Assembly (NCBI GenBank): GCA_046295455.1 | Contig: JBKBNI010000001.1 | Location: 1 to 64,000 of the forward strand | Reading direction: 5' to 3' | DNA length: 64,000 nt | Source of the DNA: Thermaurantimonas sp046295455 | GTDB lineage: Bacteria > Bacteroidota > Bacteroidia > Flavobacteriales > Schleiferiaceae | Shown: positions 18,260 to 26,443 of the stretch, piece after piece | How the letters are laid out: each line of letters starts with the position of its first letter | Numbering within the stretch: the first letter of the stretch is position 1 | Position numbers and translations under genes: made by a program | Notes under the pieces: generated by a model | The model's database searches: none | What the model saw: only the letters and a program-made list of their open reading frames with translations | Told to the model about the DNA's origin: nothing

Positions 18260-19851
18260 TAGGATTGTTATTTCTAGTACATATATATGCTGACGACTCA
18301 TGCTTTCTGATTATGCCGGCCGACTCTGTGGCCAATAGCCTGATAAGCGTGTTTAAATCCGATACTTCATTTGAAAGTTTTGACGATGTAGTCTATCGGA
18401 TTGATTCTGTATTCAAGAAAAACAATTACCCTTTCTATGTAATCAACAAGATTGACAATGGCTTGTGTACAGGACTTTGCGTGCGCTCGGGTCCTTCAAT
18501 TGGCGACTCTGTAAAGGTGCGCTATGCTTCACATCCTCATCAGCCGGATGAAGTCATTGATCTGAAGGCGTTTGACTCCAGAGTGCGAAAGATTCTGGAA
18601 GAAGAAAGAAATGCTGGATTTCCCTTTTCGCGAATTACGCCTGTTATACAATCGTTTAGTAATGGCCTGCCCGTCATTGAAGCCGAACTGGACAAAGGCC
18701 CAATGATTATCATCGACAGTCTGGTTATTAAATCTGAAAATGTTCCCAAACTTCACTTTATATACAGATATTCAGGACTCAAATTACCATTGAGATACAA
18801 TGGCAAAAAGATTGAGGAATCCATTCGGAATCTAGAGAATTCAGGTGTTTTGGAGTTAACCGCACCCGCATCCATTTTATATTCTGAAAAAGGAAGTACG
18901 TTGTATCTATATCTTAAAAAAAAGCAAAGAGTTTTCGCAGATCTGGTCATTGGGGTCAATTCCAATGATCGGAGTCAAACCATACTTACCGGTGAAATGC
19001 ATCTGGCTCTAAAAAATGTATTTGGGAATGCAGAGAGCATCGCATTGCAGTGGCGCGCACCTGCGCAGCAGCAGCAGTTTTTAAACCTTCAGGTTGATTT
19101 TCCATTTGTGTTCCGCACTCCGCTGGGATGGTCTGCCAATGTGCGTTTATTTAGGCAGGATTCCACATTTGCTACATTTTCTGGAGACGTCACTGCCAGG
19201 TATTTTTTTTCGCCTGCAATTTCAGCTGGGTTTGGGTTTCAACGTGAGTCGTCATCCGCCCCGGGCGCACTTCAGGCAGATATTAACTCATTTACATCTG
19301 ATTATAGCTTCGTCAGACTGCTTTACAAAAAGATGAACGGATCAGGTGTGTACCGAACAGGTGTTTCTGGTAATGGTGATGTGGGTGTAGGGCTGTTGCG
19401 TAACCGGGACAATGAAATTAATCGCTTTAAATTTCAAATTATTTTGGAATCTGAACAAATCCTATCTTCCAATCACAAAATCTACAATCGGTTTTCAATG
19501 TTTCATCTGGGTGGAGAGGACATATTACTCAATGAATCTTTCCGAACCGGTGGAGTTGGCTCAATAAGAGGATTCAATGAATGGTTATTTTTTGCCACCA
19601 CTGCTGTGATAGGTGTAGCGGAATACAGGTTTTTTTTGGATTCCAATACATTCTTGAAGGCTTTTTATGATGGGGCCTGGCAAAAAATTTCGTCTGGAGA
19701 GGGTGGATACTTTCAAGGAGTGGGCACCGGGCTGGCCTTGCCGGTAGGCAATGGAATATTTCATATTGATGTCGGCGTCGGAAAATTCCCCGGACTGCCC
19801 CTAAATCTGCGCGACACTAGGCTTCACATAGGGGTTTCAGCAGGATTTTAA
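18247..19851 (+). CDS. Omp85/BamA-like outer membrane protein
   Basis: 534 residues. The N-terminal residues 1-15 are hydrophobic and could be a signal peptide. Residues 30-200 contain POTRA-like segments (VVYRIDSVFKKNNYPFYVINKI, RKILEEERNAGFPFSRI). The C-terminal 330 residues form a barrel with the Omp85 loop-6 signature in GGVGSIRGFNE, and the chain ends on a hydrophobic-aromatic strand (LHIGVSAGF). It is shorter than BamA (about 800) and closer to TamA or FhaC in size, so it may insert or export specific substrates. The start is a TTG at 18247 overlapping ung in another frame, so expression probably depends on ung translation. The partner substrate is unknown. Confidence 0.72.
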   Translation: MESLIGLLFLVHIYADDSCFLIMPADSVANSLISVFKSDTSFESFDDVVYRIDSVFKKNNYPFYVINKIDNGLCTGLCVRSGPSIGDSVKVRYASHPHQPDEVIDLKAFDSRVRKILEEERNAGFPFSRITPVIQSFSNGLPVIEAELDKGPMIIIDSLVIKSENVPKLHFIYRYSGLKLPLRYNGKKIEESIRNLENSGVLELTAPASILYSEKGSTLYLYLKKKQRVFADLVIGVNSNDRSQTILTGEMHLALKNVFGNAESIALQWRAPAQQQQFLNLQVDFPFVFRTPLGWSANVRLFRQDSTFATFSGDVTARYFFSPAISAGFGFQRESSSAPGALQADINSFTSDYSFVRLLYKKMNGSGVYRTGVSGNGDVGVGLLRNRDNEINRFKFQIILESEQILSSNHKIYNRFSMFHLGGEDILLNESFRTGGVGSIRGFNEWLFFATTAVIGVAEYRFFLDSNTFLKAFYDGAWQKISSGEGGYFQGVGTGLALPVGNGIFHIDVGVGKFPGLPLNLRDTRLHIGVSAGF

Positions 19852-19869
19852 TATCTGTATGCACTATAA

Positions 19870-20562
19870 TTATTGCATACGCACCGATTCATCCTCATTC
19901 CAGCGCTGTATCATTTTTGAGGCATTTGGTATGGTCTTCAGCATCCATTGAAATATTGTTTCTTTTTCTTCCATGGGAGTTAGCTGCCACATTGTAACTT
20001 CCGACTCCAATCTTTTCCTTAGCCCATACATCAGTATTCCGGCAGTGACGGATACATTCAGACTTTCTGTAAAGCCCATCATAGGAATGTGTACAAATCC
20101 ATCGGCTGATTCCATAATATCCTGGTGCAGACCATGGCGCTCGGAGCCCAAAGCTATACAAAGAGGCGAAGAAATATCGAGGTTTTCTAAAGTAGTTTCT
20201 TTCGAGTGGTGGCTTGCAGCGATCAGCCTGTATCCAAGATCTTTAATCTTTTGTACTGCCGATGTATATCTGTTGGCCTCCACATGTATTGTATGGTGAA
20301 TCACCCACTTTTGAGCACCCATTGCAATTTCTTTATTAACTTTATAATGGTATTTGTCCTCCAGGATAAATACCTTGTTATATCCAAAACAGTCTGCCGT
20401 ACGCACAATGGCACTGGAATTCTGCTCATGATACAGATTGTCAGTAAGCCAGGCTATATGATTGGTTCTTTGTTTAACAATCTGTGCGAACAGACTTTTT
20501 TTGTGTTCAGTCAACAAATCAAAAAGACGGTCAAAGTATTGTAAATCCAACTGTTCATCCAC
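19870..20562 (-). CDS. trmH: tRNA (guanosine-2'-O-)-methyltransferase, SpoU family
   Basis: 230 residues with all three SpoU/TrmH motifs: NSSAIVRTADCFGYNKVFIL (motif 1), CIALGSERHGL (motif 2) and IPMMGFTESLNVSVTAGIL (motif 3). The product uses S-adenosylmethionine in a trefoil-knot fold to methylate a tRNA guanosine, G18 in characterised TrmH. The C-terminal extension with LTPMEEKETIFQWML is also typical of TrmH. The -7 element TAAATTTG lies at 20621-20628. A second SpoU-family enzyme, rlmB, is at 46880. Confidence 0.9.
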   Translation of the reverse strand: MDEQLDLQYFDRLFDLLTEHKKSLFAQIVKQRTNHIAWLTDNLYHEQNSSAIVRTADCFGYNKVFILEDKYHYKVNKEIAMGAQKWVIHHTIHVEANRYTSAVQKIKDLGYRLIAASHHSKETTLENLDISSPLCIALGSERHGLHQDIMESADGFVHIPMMGFTESLNVSVTAGILMYGLRKRLESEVTMWQLTPMEEKETIFQWMLKTIPNASKMIQRWNEDESVRMQ

Positions 20563-20620
20563 TTTATGTTACAATATAATTAGCTTTCCATTACAAGCCT
20601 CTCTTCTCTAATTTAGCGCA

Positions 20621-20628
20621 CAAATTTA
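20621..20628 (-). promoter_or_regulatory. Bacteroidota -7 promoter element for trmH
   Basis: The minus strand reads TAAATTTG, about 59 bases before the start codon at 20562. Confidence 0.5.
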
Positions 20629-20640
20629 CTTACCATCTAT

Positions 20641-21159
20641 ATGTTGAATAAATTGGTTCGAATCACATTATTTGTTGTTGTTCTTTCCATGAGCATTTGG
20701 CAGTTTGCGGTTGGAAATATCGGAAATGGAATTTTTCTTTTTTTACTAAGCTGTATTGTCTTGTTGTCTTATTTTCGAAATGAAAATATGATCATGGCAC
20801 TTTGGTATCTGCGGTCTCAGCAGTTTAACAAAGTGAAGAAGTGGCTCTCCAGAATCAAAGATCCTGAAAAATCTCTGATCAAGTCACAAGCAGCATACTA
20901 CTACCTTCTTCAAGGATTAGTAAGTGGTCAGGAGCAAAATCTCAATGAGGCAGAAAAATACATCAAACGCTCCATGGCATTAGGCCTTCGTATGAAAACA
21001 GACGAAGCAATGGCATGTCTGCAAATGGCTGGTATTGCCTTGTCTCGCCGAAGGAAAACAGAAGCTACCATGTGGATCAACAAAGCAAAACAACTGGATG
21101 AGAAAAAAATGCTTGCAGACCAAATTAAGCAAATGAAAGCCTTTGTCAACAAAATTTAA
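20641..21159 (+). CDS. membrane protein with two N-terminal TM helices and a TPR-like domain
   Basis: 172 residues. Residues 5-45 form two adjacent transmembrane helices (ITLFVVVLSMSIWQFAVG and GIFLFLLSCIVLLSYF). Residues 50-170 are helical repeats of TPR character (ALWYLRSQQFNKVKKWLSRI, YYYLLQGLVSGQEQNLNEAE, AMACLQMAGIALSRRRK), probably cytoplasmic. I recognise no named family, and protein-protein interaction at the inner membrane is the most that can be inferred. It converges with the VTT-domain gene, the two frames overlapping by four bases. Confidence 0.7.
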   Translation: MLNKLVRITLFVVVLSMSIWQFAVGNIGNGIFLFLLSCIVLLSYFRNENMIMALWYLRSQQFNKVKKWLSRIKDPEKSLIKSQAAYYYLLQGLVSGQEQNLNEAEKYIKRSMALGLRMKTDEAMACLQMAGIALSRRRKTEATMWINKAKQLDEKKMLADQIKQMKAFVNKI

Positions 21160-21788
21160 CAAGGTCCTGAATTCTTTACCACCAAGTACAAAAACCAAGC
21201 GTAGCCATAAAACCTGACATATCTGGTAACAGCCAGTAATAGGTAGCTTCTGAATGGATACCTGACGGCACCCGTCACTACACTCATCGGCGAAAATGGA
21301 AGAGGTGCAAGTGCAGAGACCACAATGAGCACCCCACCAAACTTTTTTAGCAATCTGAACTGATTTTGAAATTTTTCGTCAATCCAGTACTTGACAAACG
21401 AAACATTGTAAAGTAGCCTTCCGTATCCATAACTGATAATTCCACCTATGTAACTAAGTGTGGCCAGTATAAAAACTATCCGATACGGATGTTCAAAACT
21501 TTTTGCCCACACAATGAATATATCCGGGGACAATATTCCGGTAAATGATTCTGAAAAAAATAATATTCCCATAATCATCCAAGCAGGGTACTGATTGAGA
21601 TGCTCACACACAAATTGATTAAAGTCAAAAACATAATGCGTGAGAATCCAGAAAATACCCATAAAAACCGAAATAGTCAAGAGAAGATTCCAAACATTTT
21701 TACTTAAAAAGGCATAAAAACCTTTTTTCTTATTAGCATAGTGTAAAACCTCAATGTACCGTTGCAGTGCTCTCTTTTTTTTTTCCAA
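21156..21788 (-). CDS. VTT-domain (DedA-like) membrane protein
   Basis: 210 residues, with about five hydrophobic segments. The VTT-type region runs from GILFFSESFTGILSPDIFIVWAK through VSALAPLPFSPMSVVTGAVRYPFRSYLLLAV, where the proline-rich APLPFSPMSVVTG loop is characteristic. DedA/VTT proteins are implicated in lipid scrambling and envelope homeostasis. The start is TTG at 21788, followed by a run of ten A that encodes Lys residues. It may be the last gene of the cytochrome oxidase operon, 38 bases after the 81-residue gene, but its function need not be related. Confidence 0.75.
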   Translation of the reverse strand: MEKKKRALQRYIEVLHYANKKKGFYAFLSKNVWNLLLTISVFMGIFWILTHYVFDFNQFVCEHLNQYPAWMIMGILFFSESFTGILSPDIFIVWAKSFEHPYRIVFILATLSYIGGIISYGYGRLLYNVSFVKYWIDEKFQNQFRLLKKFGGVLIVVSALAPLPFSPMSVVTGAVRYPFRSYLLLAVTRYVRFYGYAWFLYLVVKNSGPC

Positions 21789-21826
21789 TGAGGAATAATT
21801 TTGGACGAAGTTAAATGAATATTAAA

Positions 21827-22072
21827 TTACATCAATTTTTTTGAGGATTTGTAGTGTCTCCACATAGCAAATCCAATGATTGATACCAGAATATATGGAA
21901 TTGACATCAGAAATAAAATACCGAAATTGAGGTTTTTTGCACCTATCTGTCCACTGGAAGATTCCGCTACTGCTTTACACATAGCACATTGTGCCTGAAC
22001 TTCTGGATTTGTAAAAATCAACAATGAAACCAAACCTATCAGGATAACATTAAACTTCTTCTTCATTGTCAT
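21827..22072 (-). CDS. small membrane protein with CAMCKA motif, oxidase-assembly neighbourhood
   Basis: 81 residues. A signal peptide or first helix (KFNVILIGLVSLLIFTNPEVQAQ) is followed directly by CAMCKAVAESSSG, then one transmembrane helix (FGILFLMSIPYILVSIIGFAMW) and a basic tail. The start is ATG 22072, immediately after the TAA of the DUF420 gene; a second ATG at 22066 is equally possible. Its position after SCO and DUF420 and the periplasmic CxxC suggest a copper or thiol role in oxidase assembly. That is inference; no experimental function is known to me. Confidence 0.7.
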   Translation of the reverse strand: MTMKKKFNVILIGLVSLLIFTNPEVQAQCAMCKAVAESSSGQIGAKNLNFGILFLMSIPYILVSIIGFAMWRHYKSSKKLM

Positions 22073-22624
22073 TTAAACCGGATAATAGGGTGACATCAAA
22101 ACATAAACCAAAACACCGGTAATGGCCACATATAGCCATATCGGATAGGTATATTTAACCAATGCTTTGTGTTTTGAAATTTCCATGGTCGACCCTCTGT
22201 AAATAGATAACATTGCAAGGGGCAAAACGGGAACCGAAAGAACAATATGAGAAATAAGAATGAAAAAATACCAGGCGCGTATCGCACCCTCCCCTCCAAA
22301 AGGTACTGGGGGATTTGAAATTTTGGAAATCACATAGGACACCAGAAATATGGCTGACAGGCCAAATGCGCCCACCATCACGGCTCTATGCAGCTGTATT
22401 TTCTTTTGGGAAATGAAAAATCCACCCAGAATGAGCAACACGGCGGTAGTTCCGTTCAAAATAGCATGAAATGCCGGCAGCTTTTTGGCCTGAGGAAATG
22501 TACTCTTCAAGCTGAAAAACTCAGGAAACAGCATCAGGAGGGCTACCGCCACGGGAATGACGATTGACAGAATGGTTATCAGAGGAATTATGATTTGATC
22601 CTTTTTTCTAAGGGTGTTTGACAT
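22073..22624 (-). CDS. DUF420 family membrane protein
   Basis: 183 residues with about five transmembrane helices. DUF420 proteins are linked in many genomes to cytochrome c oxidase assembly (ctaM/YozB-like). Signatures seen are PAFHAILNGTTAVLLILGGFFISQKKIQLHRAVM, with the conserved His residues, and AWYFFILISHIVLSVPVLPLAMLSIYRG. It is placed two bases after SCO and immediately before the 81-residue CAMCKA gene, all on one transcript. A role in heme-copper oxidase maturation is inferred from family and context. Confidence 0.85.
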   Translation of the reverse strand: MSNTLRKKDQIIIPLITILSIVIPVAVALLMLFPEFFSLKSTFPQAKKLPAFHAILNGTTAVLLILGGFFISQKKIQLHRAVMVGAFGLSAIFLVSYVISKISNPPVPFGGEGAIRAWYFFILISHIVLSVPVLPLAMLSIYRGSTMEISKHKALVKYTYPIWLYVAITGVLVYVLMSPYYPV

Positions 22625-22626
22625 TT

Positions 22627-23382
22627 TCAGGATTTTCTATTTTTTTTTCGTTTCAAAGATTCTAATTTCTCGTATTCAGCGATTAAAACGGAAATGTCCT
22701 CCTGAATTTCTTTGAGCGACATTTGGTCAAGGCTGCTATAGGCTCCGATCAGATTGCCGAATTCGTCTCTCCGGCAGCGCAATCTGCCTTCCCAATCTAC
22801 AAGTACGATCAGTTCAGAGTGTAGATATCCTCCGGGGGCCGTTTCATCTTCCATTGCGTTTAAAAACAACGCACTTGCTAAATCATATATCTGATCCCTT
22901 TCGCCAGTTACAAACTTCCAAACCTCCCTGTCACCGGCAGGCTTTACACCTATCTGCCTTGCGTATGAGCGTAATGCCTCAACACTGTCCCTATCTGGAT
23001 CGACTGTAAAAGAATAGATTTGAAAGTTTTCAAAGCCTTTGAATCGATCATATATCCGCTCCTTGACGTGAAAGTTCATCGGTCCACAAATACTCGGACA
23101 ATTTGTAAAGAAAAAATTGATTGCTGTAATCTTCCCTTTCAGTGAATCTGATGTAATTGTATCCCCGGTATGAGCCAGACCAAGGAAGGGCGGTACGCTG
23201 TATCTAAGGGTGTCATATTCCGTCGTGCCGTCGTCATTTAATCGCGATACCACATCTACCGGACCAAAGTATTCAAGCGTTTTAAAAAATACTTCTCTGG
23301 TAGAAAACACAAATAACAAATAAATCAAAACAGGCACTATAAGTATAGCTACCAATAATGCCCGCTTGAAAACAATGTTCAT
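22627..23382 (-). CDS. SCO1/SenC family copper chaperone
   Basis: 251 residues. An N-terminal anchor (ALLVAILIVPVLIYLLFVF) leads to a periplasmic thioredoxin-like domain. The copper-binding CxxxC is in FFTNCPSICGPMNFH and the third ligand histidine in PGGYLHSELIVLVD. SCO proteins deliver copper to the CuA centre of cytochrome c oxidase subunit II. FTVDPDRDSVEALRSYA is another strong family signature. The gene follows oxidase subunit IV by 49 bases in the same operon. Subunits I and II are not in this window. Confidence 0.92.
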   Translation of the reverse strand: MNIVFKRALLVAILIVPVLIYLLFVFSTREVFFKTLEYFGPVDVVSRLNDDGTTEYDTLRYSVPPFLGLAHTGDTITSDSLKGKITAINFFFTNCPSICGPMNFHVKERIYDRFKGFENFQIYSFTVDPDRDSVEALRSYARQIGVKPAGDREVWKFVTGERDQIYDLASALFLNAMEDETAPGGYLHSELIVLVDWEGRLRCRRDEFGNLIGAYSSLDQMSLKEIQEDISVLIAEYEKLESLKRKKNRKS

Positions 23383-23431
23383 GCTAAATGTCTAAATCTG
23401 TTTGACTAACAGATAACCTTTGACAATGGTT

Positions 23432-23761
23432 TTAAAATCCTGTCTTATATAGATAAGACCCCTCTGTAAGTACTATGAACGTTAGATATGGTATTAATAT
23501 CAATGTCGGCAAAGCAAGCGTCCATATCAAATTGGTCTTCTCATATTTGACGTGCATGTAGTAGGCTACGATGTAGTAGGCTTTTATTAGGGTAAGTATA
23601 ATAAATATATGGTTTAATAACCTGGTACCCATCACCTCCACCATCAGCGCAGGCGGGTGAAGCAAGCCAAGTACTACCTCTACTGTCGTGACGACCAACA
23701 GGATGAAAAATACAATCCATATGGTGCGTACCATTTTTTTACTATCGTGAGCGTGTGCCAT
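23432..23761 (-). CDS. cytochrome c oxidase subunit IV family protein
   Basis: 109 residues with three transmembrane helices (TIWIVFFILLVVTTVEVVLGLL; IFIILTLIKAYYIVAYYMHV; LIWTLALPTLILIPYLTFIVL). This is the bacterial prokaryotic COX IV / CyoD-like family. The KAYYIVAYYMHVKYE segment is typical. It lies 22 bases downstream of the second subunit III gene and upstream of SCO. It is a structural accessory subunit of the heme-copper terminal oxidase. Confidence 0.88.
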   Translation of the reverse strand: MAHAHDSKKMVRTIWIVFFILLVVTTVEVVLGLLHPPALMVEVMGTRLLNHIFIILTLIKAYYIVAYYMHVKYEKTNLIWTLALPTLILIPYLTFIVLTEGSYLYKTGF

Positions 23762-23783
23762 AATTTTGGTATTATTCTAGGAA

Positions 23784-24704
23784 TTAGACAAGATAGAAAA
23801 AGGTAAAAACAAAAACCCAAACCAAATCCACAAAATGCCAGTATAAGCCAACTTTTTCTACCATTTCATAATGACCTCTTCGCTCATAGGTGCCAAGTAG
23901 CACATTAGCAAATATTACTATGTTTATAACGACTCCTGAAAACACGTGAAATCCGTGAAATCCGGTGATGAAGAAGAAAAAATTAGCAAACAATGTGTGC
24001 CCATACTCATTGGTGGTGAGATTAGCACCTTGTATCACAGTTGCATTCTTTATAAGCACTTCAGATTCCGCTCTGGAATAAACATTCCCGATCTTTCCGG
24101 GATCCATGAGACGGACATCTTTATTGGCCATGAAAGACGAAAGGACCTGCTCATCTGAAAAACGTTCATGGTGATCTGCATGTCTATGGTTACTTTTTCC
24201 GTGGACCAAATCTGATAAAGAGATCCGGTTTTTTTCAGAATCAACTACGTAATAAATGGAATTTTCGACCTTGACCGATCCTTTGTCTCCAATGATGAAG
24301 TGATACCACTCCCAAGCTTGCGAACCCAGAAATATTAACCCACCTATGATGGTCAAAAACAGCCAAAATATCACTCCATTTTTATTTTTTTGATTTCCCT
24401 CATTTACTGCCAACACCATTGTAACCGAGCTCATGATGAGGATAAAAGTCATAAGGGCCACATACAAGAGGGGATGCTCTCCTTCCAGCCCCGGAAAGTG
24501 GGTGAATACACTCTCGGGTACCGGCCAGGTATCGGCAAATCTGAACCGAATCAAACCATATGCAGTTAGAAATCCTGAAAAGGTAAGAGCATCTGAAATC
24601 AAGAAAAACCACATCATCAATTTGCCGTAGCTGGCGCCAAATGGCTCATTGCCACCGCCCCAAACATTTTCATTATTGTCTGTCGTCAGACTCTGTGTTG
24701 CCAT
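23784..24704 (-). CDS. cytochrome c oxidase subunit III with a histidine-rich loop insertion
   Basis: 306 residues. Core subunit III features are KLMMWFFLISDALTFSGFLTAYGLIRFRF near the N-terminus and GFHGFHVFSGVVINIVIF with the final helix VGLYWHFVDLVWVFVFTFFYLV. Between SQAWEWYHFIIGD and ANFFFFITGFHGFH sits an insertion of roughly 80 hydrophilic residues containing HGKSNHRHADHHERFS, which ordinary bacterial subunit III lacks. The insertion faces the aqueous phase and could bind metal. The adjacent upstream gene is a second, shorter subunit III, so the operon codes for two subunit III-type proteins. Confidence 0.88.
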   Translation of the reverse strand: MATQSLTTDNNENVWGGGNEPFGASYGKLMMWFFLISDALTFSGFLTAYGLIRFRFADTWPVPESVFTHFPGLEGEHPLLYVALMTFILIMSSVTMVLAVNEGNQKNKNGVIFWLFLTIIGGLIFLGSQAWEWYHFIIGDKGSVKVENSIYYVVDSEKNRISLSDLVHGKSNHRHADHHERFSDEQVLSSFMANKDVRLMDPGKIGNVYSRAESEVLIKNATVIQGANLTTNEYGHTLFANFFFFITGFHGFHVFSGVVINIVIFANVLLGTYERRGHYEMVEKVGLYWHFVDLVWVFVFTFFYLV

Positions 24705-24736
24705 ACAGATATTGATTAGTTAAAATTGGTGCAATT

Positions 24737-25354
24737 TTAGCGATAAAAAGTTAGAAAGGTGTACAAAAAAATCCATACAAACCCTAAAAAATGCCAAAAG
24801 AGAGCGGCCAATGTGTAGCCCTGATGATCATTCTCTGTGTAGGTGTTCTTCGATGCCTTGACAGAGGCTACACATAGTGCAATAAGGCCCCCTAATATAT
24901 GAAGGAGGTGTAGAAAAGAAATTGCATATATCCAGCTTCCGGAGGTAAAGGAGCCAGGTCCAGTAAAGAAGATATTGCGAGCGATTAGATTTTGGTATGC
25001 TGCAATCTGAAAATAGCAAAACAGTGCTCCCGCGACGAGCGCCAGTACCATGTACAATCCTGCTTTTCGAATGTCTTTTTTAGCCTGACTTTGACCAATC
25101 AAAAGAAAACCAGACGATATAACGATCACTATCGTGCTGTAAACAAACTGAATGGGAAGTTTAAATTCAACCCATTGACCGTTTTCCAGTAAAAAACCTC
25201 TGCTTACAATGTATCCACTTACTAATCCGGCAAATGCCATAAAAATGCTTGCCATTGACACCCAGAGTAGAGGCTTGGCTGCGCGCTTTCGCTGTTGCTT
25301 GAGAAGGATTTTATCGTCTGTTGTGTTGGAATATTTTTCCGAAATATCACTCAT
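24737..25354 (-). CDS. cytochrome c oxidase subunit III (heme-copper oxidase, short form)
   Basis: 205 residues with five transmembrane helices. Signatures are KPLLWVSMASIFMAFAGLVSGYIVSRG and the final HFLGFVWIFLYTFLTFYR, with HLLHILGGLIALCV between them. The start ATG overlaps the stop of cyoE by four bases (ATGA). It stabilises the catalytic subunit I in the membrane. It is the first of two subunit III paralogs in this operon. Confidence 0.9.
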   Translation of the reverse strand: MSDISEKYSNTTDDKILLKQQRKRAAKPLLWVSMASIFMAFAGLVSGYIVSRGFLLENGQWVEFKLPIQFVYSTIVIVISSGFLLIGQSQAKKDIRKAGLYMVLALVAGALFCYFQIAAYQNLIARNIFFTGPGSFTSGSWIYAISFLHLLHILGGLIALCVASVKASKNTYTENDHQGYTLAALFWHFLGFVWIFLYTFLTFYR

Positions 25355-26247
25355 TGAAACAAGAATTTATCCAAAACGTAAACCAATTGAATCAACGTGA
25401 GGTACACAATGCTTGTTCTCATCACACCACGCGCATTGTACATCGTTGGCTTGCGATGCAGCAGGTATGCTGAACGGACGAAGTAAAACCCAAAGAACAA
25501 AACGAGCACTGTGGAAAAGACCGTTAGGTGTAATTCTCCCGTGAAGTTAAAAACCGGCAGCACACTTACTACTACAGAAGCTATTGCATACATTAAGATT
25601 TGGAAAGAGCTTCTACTGTCCGGTTCGGCGCTTGGAAGCAGGATATAGTGTACTTTTTTATAATCTTCGTGAAGTATCCACGCTATGGACCAAAAATGCG
25701 CAAACTGCCAAAGAAACTGAATTGCAAAAAGGGTTCCAGGTTCTATCCCGAATCGCCCTGTGGCAGCCACCCATCCCAGCATGAAAGGCATTGCACCGGG
25801 TATGGCACCTACAAATACAGCAAACGGGGTCATTGATTTCAAAGGAGTATATGCAAAGACATACAAAATCAGCGAAATGAGTCCAAAGGAGGCAGTCAGA
25901 GCGTTTACCTTTAGTAAATAATACAAGCCAATAGCCGTCATAACCACAGCTACCAAGTAGGCTTCAGGTACTGCTAATCTTCCCGTGGGCAGGGGTCTAT
26001 GCTGTGTTCGCGACATACGTGCATCGGTGTCCTTCTCCATGATCTGATTGAATGCATTGGCAGCCATTGTAATGAACAGACCTCCGATCATTAGCCTTGT
26101 GAAAGCACCCCAATCAAATGGAGATGCACCAATCAAGTATCCGGCACCTGTGGAAAAAACGACGCTAAATGACAGACGGAGTTTCCCGAGAATTAAAAAG
26201 TCTCTCCACTTTCCAAGGGTCAGATAGCTCGACAGAATTGCGTTCAT
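25351..26247 (-). CDS. cyoE: protoheme IX farnesyltransferase
   Basis: 298 residues, about nine transmembrane helices. It attaches a farnesyl group to heme B to form heme O, the precursor of heme A in cytochrome oxidase. The prenyl-diphosphate-binding Asp motif is in NAFNQIMEKDTDARMSRTQ followed by HRPLPTGRL; the second region is YTPLKSMTPFAVFVGAIPGAMPFMLGW. It is the first gene of the oxidase operon, with a -7 element at 26271-26278. hemA at 37758 supplies early heme precursors. Confidence 0.95.
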   Translation of the reverse strand: MNAILSSYLTLGKWRDFLILGKLRLSFSVVFSTGAGYLIGASPFDWGAFTRLMIGGLFITMAANAFNQIMEKDTDARMSRTQHRPLPTGRLAVPEAYLVAVVMTAIGLYYLLKVNALTASFGLISLILYVFAYTPLKSMTPFAVFVGAIPGAMPFMLGWVAATGRFGIEPGTLFAIQFLWQFAHFWSIAWILHEDYKKVHYILLPSAEPDSRSSFQILMYAIASVVVSVLPVFNFTGELHLTVFSTVLVLFFGFYFVRSAYLLHRKPTMYNARGVMRTSIVYLTLIQLVYVLDKFLFQ

Positions 26248-26270
26248 TTCAGTTTTTTACAATCAAGTGA

Positions 26271-26278
26271 CAAAATTA
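26271..26278 (-). promoter_or_regulatory. Bacteroidota -7 promoter element for the oxidase operon
   Basis: The minus strand reads TAATTTTG, 24 bases before the cyoE ATG, implying a short leader. Confidence 0.5.
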
Positions 26279-26443
26279 AGACACTCTGGCTTCCTTCTTG
26301 TTTTGAGATGAGATACTTTTTTATGCGTTTTTTGAAACGTTTAAGGCATTATATCATCTCAAAGAGGTGTCATGAATCATACCTTACATTTGTGCTCAAT
26401 CACCATAAATAATATTACCGTGCAAATGCACGTTGACCATTTG

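Noticed and set aside
19857..19880. Hairpin GTATGCA/TGCATAC between the Omp85-like gene and trmH.
   Set aside because: One arm lies in the trmH coding end and no T-run follows, so terminator function is unsupported.
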